Notes under the pieces: generated by a model
Databases searched by the model: none
Told to the model about the DNA's origin: nothing
The model's input: the letters and a program-made list of their open reading frames with translations, nothing else
Position numbers and translations under genes: made by a program
In this document: positions 36,629-48,600 of the stretch, piece after piece
Position numbering within the stretch: the stretch's first letter is position 1
Layout: each line of letters begins with the position of its first letter
Source: Amyelois transitella
Taxonomy: Eukaryota; Arthropoda; Insecta; Lepidoptera; Pyralidae
Length of the DNA: 64,000 nt
Assembly: GCF_032362555.1 (NCBI RefSeq)
Contig: NC_083507.1
Location: 2,173,001-2,237,000, forward strand
Reading direction: 5' to 3'

Positions 36629-39600
36629 CTGTAATTGAAATTTTAATTTATTTTGTTAATACGTTGCATCACATTAGAATTAACACCGTTTTTGACAGAT
36701 CTACACATTTTTTTTATCATATTGTAATAAAAATTACGTAGGCAAGTCAAAGCCAATCAGAGGCCTCGTCACTCGATGGACTTTCACATACCACATTGTA
36801 AAATATTTATAGTAACATAAACCAAATGAGCCAGGATAATTTAGAATACAGGAAATTTTTTATCCAGGAGATAAATAATAATTTGTATTTGACTATCATG
36901 GGCCGCTTGCGTCATAAAAATTATATAGAACATCATGAAACATTTTAAGCCGCTATCGGTGTTTTATAACGATTAATTAAAATAACCTTTGCATAAGAAT
37001 ACATAATCTGAGAGGTAAAAATTAAGAATATGCGAAGTGACCTGCGACTAGAACTTTAAGTCTAAGAGATACAATTTTTTTTGTGAAGAAATAAATTGAT
37101 AAATTGTTCGGCGTGTAAAGCACAGCTACAGCTAACAAATGGATTTTTTAAAAAAAAAGAACTGCCGTGAAAAACTGACCAAATTTGTTTGAAAGTAACG
37201 CTTTCAGAATTAAGTCGACCTATTGTGCTGTTCAGTGCGATATGAAATATAAAAAATTAAAATAAAATTAATACTTTTTTTATTGTTTTAAAACTTTATG
37301 CCATAAGGCATTCTCTACCAGTCAAACCTTTAGACCAAACTTAATGTGTGTCAGAATGGCGGGTGTACCTCACGGATTTTAATATCTGTTTTGGATTAAA
37401 AACGTACCTGATGTGTACTTCAGTGTACCTATCCTAAAAATCTGTGTACCTCCTTCTATGTAAAAATATTTCAATCTATAAAGGTCACATTCTGAAATCA
37501 TACATTTAGCTTTTTCTTACATTATTACGAAGATCGTCATAACACTCCCATCGCTTGCCTCGGAAGGATACCTACATAAAACTATATACTGTAGTAATGA
37601 ACTAGAACTAGATCATTTATACATAAACATTTTGTTGTTGATATATGTTAATTATAATTTGTATTGTGCAACTTCTTTTCTGTTTTGTTCAGAATGTGTC
37701 ATAACTGACCAGTTACAAAAAAAAGAAAAATAAAATTTTAACATACATACATACATACATACATAAAATCACGCCTCTTTCCCGGAGGGGTAGGCAGAGA
37801 CTACCTCTTTCCACTTGCCACGATCTCTGCATACTTCTTTCGCTTCGTCCACATTCATAACTCTCTTCATACAAGCTCGGCGGTTTCGGGTACTTTTGAC
37901 CTGACCCTTTACCAGGACGTCCTTAATTTGATCAAGATACGTTCGTCTAGGTCTTCCCACTCCGACCTTTCCCTCCACACTCTCCTTGTATATCTGCTTA
38001 GTCAACCTGCATTCATTCATCCTCTCCACATGACCGAACCATCTTAACATACCCTTTTCTATTCCTGTAACTACATCTTCTTTCACATCACAACATTCCC
38101 TTATCACGCTGTTCCTTATCCTGTCACTCAATTTCACACCCATCATACTCCTTAACGCTCTCATTTCCACTGCATTTATTCTGCTTTCATGCTTCTTTTG
38201 CCATACCCAACTTTCACTCCCATACATTAATGTCGGGACCAACACGCCCCTGTGCACAGCCAGTCGAGCCTTTTTGGATAGTTTCTGACTGCTCATAAAG
38301 GCATGCAAAGCTCCATTCACCATGTTCCCCGCGTTCACTCTCCTTTCAATATCACTATCATACTTGCCATCTGATGTAAACTTTGATCCTAGATATACAA
38401 ACTCTTTCACTTGCTCCACTTTTTCTCCTCCAATCAAAATATTACATGCTGTCATTTCTTTCTCCATTTCAAAAACCAGTGTTTTAGTTTTACTTACGTT
38501 CACTTTCATTCCTTTCTCTTTTAAAGCTTCATGCATACAGTTTACCATCTCCTGTAACTCCTCCGCTGATGACGCCAGTATAACCTGATCGTCGGCATAG
38601 AGCAGACATTTGACGAGTAACTCATTCATCCTTAATCCACTTTTAGACTCTTTCAAATCTGTCAAACAGCTATCCATAAATAGGTTGAACAGCCACGGTG
38701 ACGCAACACATCCTTGCCTAACGCCTTTCTCAATCTTAAACCACTCAGTGTGCGCTCCGTTTATCCTGACACAAGCACTCGAATCCTCATATAAGGATTT
38801 CAGTGCTCGTATTAAGAGACTGCTCACCCCATGCATAGAAAGTGCTGACCACAATTCATTCCTCTCAACTCTGTCATAGGCCTTTTCCAGATCTACGAAT
38901 GTGCAATAGACTTTTTGACTCTTGGCCAAAAACTTTTCGGCTATGCACCGCAAGGAAAAGACCTGATCAGTACATCCCATTCCCTTTCGAAATCCCGCTT
39001 GAGCATCCCATATTTTGTCATCAGTTTCATTCCTGACTCTATTAATCAATACCTTAGCATACAATTTGCCGACGACGCTAAGCAGGCTTATACCACGATA
39101 ATTTTTGCAGTCCAGCTGTGACCCTTTTCCTTTGTAAAGTGGCACGATAACAGCCTTACACCAATCTTTTGGTACTCGGCCGCTTCTCCAACACAAATTG
39201 AAAAGGCAGTACAACTGACTAGCTACTACGCCTTTTCCTGCTTTAAGCATCTCGACCGACACTCTATCACACCCAGCAGCCTTTCCCGCTTTCATACTCT
39301 TAAGTGCTTCCACAATTTCGAACATTTCAATTTCGCCTTCCATCTCATTCTCTTTTTCTTCGCTATAGCAGAAATCTTTCTTATTTCCTTCCTTTTTTTC
39401 AAATAAACTTTCAAAATAGTCCTTCCATATCTTTAGTACACATTCTTCTCCTTTCACAACGCTACCATCCTGGCATCTGATCCTAGTCAGCTCTCTGGTT
39501 ATAGTATTTCCTCGGGCTGACCTTACGGATTTCCAGAATACTTTCAGATTTGACTGAAAGTCTTCTGATAGCCTTTTATCAAAATCCTCTTTATACTCTT

Positions 39601-42600
39601 CTTTCTTTCTAATCACAGCTTTCTTAACCAAATCTTTCATTTTCTTATATTCCTTACGTGCTTCATTCACATCTTCATCTATAACCTCTTGCATTCTTAA
39701 GTTAGCTTTTGCTGCTAACAAATCCAGCCATGCTTTCTTCTTTAATCGCACAAGTTCTTGCACATCTTTACTCATCCACGCATTTTTGTGATTTTTTCCT
39801 TTCCTTCTTCTACTTACACCACACACTTCAACAGCTACTCTCACAATTCTTTCTTTAAATTCCTTCCATCCATCTTCAATATCGCTCATTTCCTCTAAAT
39901 CTCCAAATTCATCCTTCAGTCTATTAATATACTTCTTACCTACATCCATATCTTGCAAATTTTCTACTTTTACTCTTTCCAAAGCGCTGGTTTGCTCCCT
40001 TACCCTGTGCCGCCAGCGATTGAAGATACCCCTTATCCGGGATATCACCAGTAAATGGTCCGAGTCAATGCCAGCACCGCGATATGCACGGGTATCCAGC
40101 ACTTTGTTCTTCAATCTTTCATCTACAATCACAAAGTCTATCATACTTTTTAAAATACCTTCCACTCTTGTGTAGGTGTGGATCTCTTTATGTTGAAACA
40201 TTGAGTTCGACACAAAAAGATCCCACTCTAGACAAATTTCTAATACACTTCTTCCATTATCATTCACCTTTTCGTCACCAAACGCACCAAGCACCTTTTC
40301 ATATCCATCACGCTTTACACCCACCCATCCATTAAAATCACCTAACATAATAATCTTCTCATTTGGCTTGGTAACTTTCAATACTTCTCTTACACTATTC
40401 CAGAACTCCTCGTTTTCGCTTTTTGCTGATGTTGTACCCCTCGAACCCACATCCCAAGGTGCATAAACACCTAGAACGAAGATCCGAGTGATTCCAACTT
40501 TCAGCCTAATCCATAGAAGACGAGGGCTGACACACTCATACTCATTCACGCACTCAGCCATTCGTGCAGAAAGAATTAGACCGACCCCTTGACAGCCTCG
40601 GCTGGTACTGGAAATTCCAGACCAATACGCCGTGTAAGGGCCGTGCTGCGTCGCGTCGCATCCTTTCCGCTTCGTTTCATTCACGCACAACACATCCAAA
40701 CGTCTTTCATCCATCATCTGGCATACTTCCTCAATCTTATCCTTCATTCCTCCTCTTACATTCATCGTCGCAAAGCGGCTTTCAGCAGACCGCATACCGC
40801 TCCCGCCGGGAACGAGACGTGATGGGGTGCGGACACCATCGCCGCCATCTAGGTGCTCTTTCAAAAAATTTGCATCCATGCGATTCCCACGAGACGCTAG
40901 GGAAAAATTTTGTCCGCCCCAGCAGAGCCCCGCATGCCAGGGTAAGGCTAGCCATTACCTGGGGGTCGCCCAACCCCATGGCGGAAGTGGCACGCTCGAG
41001 ACTAGGCTCGCCCCTAGCCATGCATCCATCGGCGCGGCAGACCTTAGATTGGCAGGGATTTACATTAAAGAGGAATCCCAAGTCTATCCCTTAGTCGGCT
41101 CTTACGACATCCGTGGGAAAGAGATGGAGTGGTCCTATTCTTTTGTAATGGTGCCGGGAACCACACGGCAGTTAGATTATTATTATATAAAGATTATATG
41201 TCTTACATAACACACAGATTAATAATCACACAAAGGTATACATTACTTGACAATGTTTTAAATTGTCTTATCAGTCAATTACTCCTAATTACTTTAATAT
41301 TTTCAGATCAATGATATGATTCCTAAGAATAAAAATTTTAACATGAAAAAAAAATGTTTTTTTACATTTTCTCAGCACCCTTAATATTTTTTATTTATTT
41401 AATATTTGTTTCTGCAGGTACACAAGAGGTACCAAATCTACAAATACAGTTAACTTACCTACATATGCTAACTAGAAGTACACCCGCGGTCCTGACGTCA
41501 GGACCGCGGGTGTACCTATTTTATTAAAAATCTTTACATAAAAGGAGGTACACAGATTTTTAGGATAGGTACACTGAAGTACACATCAGGCACGTTTTTA
41601 ATCCAAAACAGATATTAAAATCCGTGAGGTACACCCGCCATTCTGACACACATCAAACTTAAGACTAAATAACAACTGAAATTAAAGTAAAGATAATAAC
41701 CAGCTGTTACTCACGAATTCTTCCTCTTATGTTAGTTATGAGTTCAACTATCTTAATCACCATAAAAATCTGTTTAGCCGGTAGAACATTAAGACAAGAT
41801 AATAGGTTATATTTATTTATGTTGTTAAATGTTGATTGTACATTGCTAAGTCGTATAACAGTTTGTTTTTTTTTTGTGGAAAGAAGTGTCGAACATTTAA
41901 ACCACCAAAGCCTTTTAAAATGAAGCAAGAAAGAATTAAACAAAATAACAGTTGGTTTTTTTTTTTGTGGAAAGAAGTGTCGAATATTTAAACCACCCAA
42001 GCTCTTAAAAGTGAGGCAAGAAATTAAATAAATAGTTTAATGTTAAGCCTATAGACAACGACATCTGGTGTTAGAAACGATAATTTTGTGAATAATGTTA
42101 AAGTATTGTGGAAACCACGGAGCATGCAGTTCGCCCTTAAAATTTTGTTTAATTTTTATATTTATTAACTGATCTGTGGGCTATGTAAAAAACAAAATTG
42201 GTATCTAAAAAATTTTAAGAAACCATTAGATTTAGATATATTACAAAATTAAATAAAAATGGTGTTTTCTTATTCATTTTCAAAATGTAAATATGATGCC
42301 ATGAACCATTTTCTCATTCCTGTATTGCGAATTTTCGATGAGATCATTTCGTGACTCAATATGGATTGAACATGGTTGGTTGCTTTTTATGTCAACTTAT
42401 TAATTTATATAATTTAGTAGATAAACACAAAGGCCATACGACCTTATCTAATAGTAAAACCGAACTCATTTGAATATTCGTAACAGTTAAATAAGGTGCC
42501 AATGCGTGTTTACGCGTCAGTCATCTCGCAACTCGCATAATAATAAAACTGATTAATTAATTCATATGTTTAACACCTTAATTAACCACTCTCACACTAA

Positions 42601-45600
42601 CGTATCCAAAACTGAGATGCATACCTAATAGAAAATCATTCTAAACTCACAGATCAGTTAATAAAAACCCTCCACCCAAAGACGGCACAACCAAAAAAAA
42701 AAAAAATTAGAAAAAAAAAACCGTGAGAAACCCAAACTACTCGTGCACTCAGTACGTGTTCCGCACCAGTTCTGTGTCGCTGATCCACGCCGCGCCGTCC
42801 TCAACGCTGGAAGACATCTATAAACCAACACATGCTAAAAATCACCAATACTATCTACTTGTATTCTGTTATATGCCAAACGGTTGAAAGTGGCCTATCA
42901 GTCTTTTTTAAGACGGTTGGGGCTCTGGCTAAACCGCAAGGGATATAGACGTGATTATATGTATGTAAACACAATCTGCTTGTAAAGTTTTACTTTTCTT
43001 TAAAGGATAGTTCACAAGATACGCTTTCTTTTATGGTTTTCAAGAAATCAAGAATTATTGTTTGTATTAATACAAACGTAATTTCAGTTCCATTTTTGAA
43101 TGATTTGATGAAGTTTTCCAAAAGCATAGAAATTTTTGCTTCTTTTTTTTTATATAAAATTTTCTTGAGATCATAGATGTAAATTATTATGATATATTAC
43201 CCTTAAAACCTACTAATACCCTTAAAAAAGCGGAATAGCGTACATCTTTAATCTACCAAAACCTCACTGCAGTACTACCATAATAAACTACAAACTATAT
43301 ATACATAGGTCAAAGCCAAATATCACTCAATGAAATCATCACGATAATATATATACAAGGTAAAAAGACTCGCGAATGTTACATGCTATTTGTGACAAAC
43401 TGACAAAGCACGAGCGAAACTACTTCGCATAGACAACAGAAAATGGCCATTAAAAGTGTAGATAAAAATTAAGGATTACTGAAGTCAGAAAAGTCCAGTT
43501 TGCAAAATAGTCGCGACACGATCGCGTGAAACAAAACAAAAACGTATATCTCCATTCCGGGGAGAATTTAAACTCTGGTCAACTATGTTTTCTTTACCGT
43601 AAGATCATCACTAGTTCATCTTACGGTAAGAGAAAACATCGTGAGGAAAACTGCACCTTCAGGTAACTGGAAGCCAAATCCAATACGGGTAAGTATCCCC
43701 TGCAAAGGTTGCGGAGGTCAGATGGGAGTCGCTTCGTGTAAAAACCTGACTCACCCAATCTAGGGTCCATGGTAGAAGGCGTACCCCGGGCTCCTGAGTG
43801 GTGAGGATGCAACCGGGACTGAAAGCCAGGAGGAAGAAGATAGTGATAATTTTAGCTCCCTTAGTAACTACTCGTACTTTGGCTGCTCAGTCAGTCAGTC
43901 AGTAGCATTTCTTATAATTTATAAGGTAAAAAATAAGCCTGTCTTTCTAACTACCAGCTCTCCATCCTAAGGAAAAAGTTATTTTTTTTTTATTATTTCA
44001 TTGACTCATTAACTAACCTCTAGTATCCCAGCACTGGGCTCCGAGGCGTACCCCTCGAAGTGTCTCTGGTCCTCCTCATAGTCGGAAGATGAAGGAGAAT
44101 CGTCCATATCGTGACCGGTGCGGACCGAACAGACCATCTGAGCTAGGTCCGTGAATGTGTAACTGTGAAGGCATTACATTAAATTCATAAAAATTAATAT
44201 AAGACTCGCCACATAAGTGAGAAACATAGCTTGAACAAGATTTCTCGGTGGAATCAGATGATCGTGCTCTCAGATTTTTATCACGCAGTATTTGCACTAA
44301 GCTCTGAGAAACACACATTTCTCGCATTTTACTAACTCTTAAGCATGATATGCTTTGAATGGTACCAAATCAGATTGGTTTAACTTTCGTTCACTCACTC
44401 GGTCACTGACCTCCCGCCAACTGTCCCGACGTTGTTCCTAGAAATATCCGACGCCGTAACTGTACTTTAGGTATCTTCTCGAATGACCCGTACCTAACTT
44501 CAGTAAGGTTCAACAAAGTCAGTCTACTCACTCAGTCAATGACGGCTGAGCGTCAGGTTTCCTTCCCTCAGTAGCGGCGCCACTGACGCCCCCGCCGCCG
44601 CCGCGACGTTGCCCCTCGAAGTAGGCAGCGCCGTGTCTGTAGCCAACTTCACGTATCTCGTCGAACGAGCCGAATTGTAAAGTCTTGTACGCGTCGATTG
44701 GCGGGCGGATGTACTCGCAATAGTCCGAGTTTTTCACTTCCTGCGAATAATTTATATTAGACTTCAATTAAAAAAAAAATAAAGGCACTACCATAATTCG
44801 AGCGAGGTTACTTTCAAAGGGACTTCATAAAGGTTAGATTATGACGGTTGCAGGTCATGGAAGTCACTTCGTATTTACCTTAGTTACCCATTACAACATC
44901 GTGGTCATAAAGCAAACTCCGAGCTCCTTTCCAAAATTCCCAGCAGGAGGGCGAAGTCTTGTTATACATTTGACTACATGTCTTCTTCCTCCTGGCTTAA
45001 GTTCCCGTTGCATCCTCACCACTCTGGAGAGAACCCCGGGGTATGCCTTTGACCATGGACCCTGGATTGGGTGATTCAGGTTTTTAAACAAAACGAAACA
45101 CGTCTGTCCTCCGCCACCTTTGCAGGGGAACCTAACCCGTATTGGATCGATCATGATTACACATTCCGCTGCCTGAATGTGGAGGTTTCCTCACGATGTT
45201 TGCCCTCGCCGTAAGAGCATCAGTTAGTATACAAACGGGCACGTTACCGATTCGACCATCGACGCTCTTAGACTACAAGTATCTAGTACAAAAAGGAGAA
45301 AATAAGAAAAATAGTCAAGTTCGTACCTCTAACTGCCTATTACAGGACACGTAGGCCAGTCGACTCTGTATATCAGGCAAATTGGGTACTTTGACAGGAG
45401 TCGTGAAGGGGTTCCATCTGAAACAAACAACGTTATGTAACCGATTATTATTATCGTAGCTCCGATGGTAATGGAACGTTGATATCTCCTATCTTTTTCT
45501 AAGAGATGAAAAGAACGGATAGGGAAAAAGGTAATAAGCCTTATTATCTCTGACGTGCCGTGTGGTTCCCGGAAAAAAAAGAATAGGACCACTCCATCTC

Positions 45601-48600
45601 GTTCCCATGGATGTCGTAGAAGGCGACTAAGCGATAGGCTTTTAAACTTGTGATTCTTATTTTAGGCGATGGGCTAGCAACCTGTCACTATTTTAATCTC
45701 AATCCTATCATTAAGCCAATTGCCGAACCTGGCCTGGTCGGCTCTGTATACCCCGCGAAGGATATAGACGTGACTATATGTATGTATGCGTATGTCTATA
45801 ACGGAGGGGCTTACCAATAGAAAGATTAGGCAGAAACAGATTTACCTTTTCCATAGGAGCCACCAGCCGGACAGGTCGTCACCATAATTGGTCAAGTCCA
45901 CATCGTCTTGGGAGCCAACGTCGATCGCCAGGATATGTTTAGCGCCTAACGATCTCATCACATCAGCTGAAATGTGTGAAATGTCATTGTAGCAATAGAA
46001 AAAGTTATGAGTGAATTTTAATATTTATTTCTTAATTCAAAATGGCTGATTAGCAGTAAATTACTTGAAGCAAATTATAATCTATTTTTGAAAATGTTGC
46101 AATGCTTCTGGAAAAAGGTAACGTCCTCTAATTTCTTTTTAAAAATGGTCTCAATTTCTCGAAAACCTAGGAAATGACATTTTTATTTCATTTATACCGA
46201 CAAGAACTAAGTAATCCAGTAATCATAGAACTGAAACCTGTAAGATAAATCTTGACCTCTGTGACAGATGTCAATTTTTTTTTTAATAATTACATTAAAG
46301 TTATCGTTCTATCCTACTGCCACAGTAATCAAGCTATATTTTACAGCGAGTTATAACATACCTGGCACATTATTAACATAACACCCGTCCAACAGCAGGT
46401 GGCCATCTTGCGGGTCGCAAATTGGCGGGAAAATGCCGGCGATGCTCATTGACGCCCTGCAGTAGCGCCACAGGCGACCTGATGGGGTGCGATAGCGTAG
46501 AACCGAGGTCTAGGGTTCGAGCTCCGCAGGTTGCCATCACTTACCGTTGTGAGTGTAAATGTTTTGAATGATTGTGATTCAGTTCTTGGTCACGATAGAA
46601 GGAGAAGAATTATTTGATTGATGCTGCTAATGCTTTTGGGGATACTTCTAGTTAATGTACAAAACACTACAATTTACTGAAATCGAATTTTCTTTAGCGG
46701 CGTTGTGCGCTATTTGTGATGGTTAAAAATGTTTAACTCGCGCCAGGAAACGTGACCTGATCTAAAATTCGTAAGATTTTCTTCCGATGTCAGCATACAC
46801 AAAATAATTTGTTTTATTTAATATTCAAGTTTTTATTTCTGTCGGCACTGTCGGAGTGCAACCCGCTATTTTTTAATCTCATTACTCGTTACAACTTATT
46901 CGACTCAAATGTTTTTTCGACTTGGTTCAACCCTTAGTCAATATTAACAGAAATAAAAACAGTTGGACTTTTTTTGTCATTTTCTAAAACTAATTTTTAG
47001 TCTTTTTGGCTGCATAGAACAAATGTTTTGAAAGTTGTCAAAAAAACATAATAAAAATGCTCGTTTAAAAAAATAATCCTCTAATATCTACTAATTTAGG
47101 TTCATCTACTGATATTATGGACATGCAAACAGATTCATTAGTTTGTGATATTTAATACAATATAAACCCTAATTACTCCTTTTTATTAGATTTGTGTAAA
47201 GAAGCAGCAAAGAAGAGAATGTAGGAAGATATATTTGCGTGTTTATTAGTGTGCGAGTCTATTATCAAAACATTTACACTCAAATCTACCCTCAACTGCT
47301 GATTGGTTGTTTACGGCGTACGCGTGACGCACACATAGAATAGTGCATTGTGATTGGTTTACCTGGCAGGTTGTTGACGTAACCGCCGTCCAATAGGAGG
47401 TGGCCGTCTAGGGGGTCGCACAGCGGCGGCATATACCCGCTCAGGGACATGGAAGCGCGTATGTAGCGCCATAGAGAACCTGCGGTGCGCGTAATGCGTT
47501 AACTAACGTTCTTAATTCAAAACTTTAAATGTCTTTAACTTTTTTTAAATGTCTTATACGCGAGACATACTTATCGGCCAGTTATTTTCCATTGATTCGA
47601 GCCGAAATTAGACAAAAATTATGTATACAACATATTCATTTTTTTTTTTATTTATGAATGGTTGCTGAAAGTCTTATGACATTTTGTGTATGCGAAACAA
47701 GAAAACACACTCCATGGAGAGGAAAGTATGAACATTGAAAAGCGAGACATTTCTAAACATGTAATTTCAACACTGCGATATGAAAATAAATTTTACCAAC
47801 CCAAAATTTGCCACAGTTCATTTTTTACCTGTGAATCATTGACACCATACCATAATAAAAACAAGTGAGAGTGGAATACAGTGATAAACAGTCCTTGCTA
47901 CAGTTTTGGACATGCATCGCATGCTAGTGGACAGAAGGGAGATTCAACGTCCGTATTGAGAGCGAAGATGATACAAACTAAATGTTTAAAACATGAAATG
48001 TGTAATTATTTACCGATGAAATAATGATTCTGTAAGAAATGCTTCACAGATGCATTTTAAGTGGTGTTTTTATCAATACGTAGATAAATTGATTAACAGA
48101 TAGTGTTTCAAATTTTAATTTATATATTTGTCTTCCATTCCGATCAAAACAAAGACTTAGTTTCTAATGCTACCCGCCACACAAATGCTATTTCCGACCG
48201 TAATTATACCTACCACCATACTTAGTACACTCACCAACACACATACATCACATACGCCCTGGACATCAGCCTGACAGCCCATATAATATAATATATCAAC
48301 ATGGTAATAGGATAGAATCTACGATTGTGTTAGTAGAAAAATATAGGTTGTTAAACTAAATATAACTTAATGTGTAATACCTAACACCAAAAATGCCAAG
48401 GGAGGCGTCTAGTTACCTGTAACACAGGTCCACCTGGACCTTTTTCAGGAACTAGGCTCTTCGCAGGACTTCCATGTCATTTATAGATTAAACACATTAC
48501 TGTTAACTAGTTAGTAAGGACATTTTTGTGAAGAGCAAACGAATATTCATTATTACTTACACATAAGTCATCTGTCATGTGCCTTTGTACTGTACTGCTG

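Larger units (their letters stand above)
37741..41172 (-). mobile_element. full-length RTE-like non-LTR retrotransposon
   Basis: On the minus strand the order is a head of about 105 bases shared with SINE-A (41067-41172), a GC-rich 5' leader with a 99-codon frame, a long endonuclease-RT frame, and a 3' end whose stop codon is followed almost at once by TATG repeats. A very short 3' UTR with a simple-repeat tail instead of poly(A) is typical of the RTE clade. No frameshift or stop interrupts the main frame, so the copy is young. No clear target-site duplication was found. Confidence 0.8.
37336..41661. mobile_element. TIR DNA transposon (8-bp TSD) with a LINE nested inside
   Basis: Segments 37344-37465 and 41533-41653 are inverted copies of about 120 bases with about two mismatches. 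Read inward, they start ATGTGTGTCAGAATGGCGGG. Directly outside both is the direct repeat caaactta (37336-37343 and 41654-41661). Inverted termini plus an 8-base target duplication define a class II element; hAT, P and Merlin elements make 8-base duplications. The termini contain several GTGTACC motifs. Non-LINE interior (37466-37740 and 41173-41532) shows no transposase frame, so the original element was non-autonomous. It lies in the last sws intron. Confidence 0.7.

Noticed and set aside
38322-41314. Plus-strand frames of 60-176 codons across the LINE
   Set aside because: They are antisense shadows of the intact 1036-residue LINE frame and its leader.
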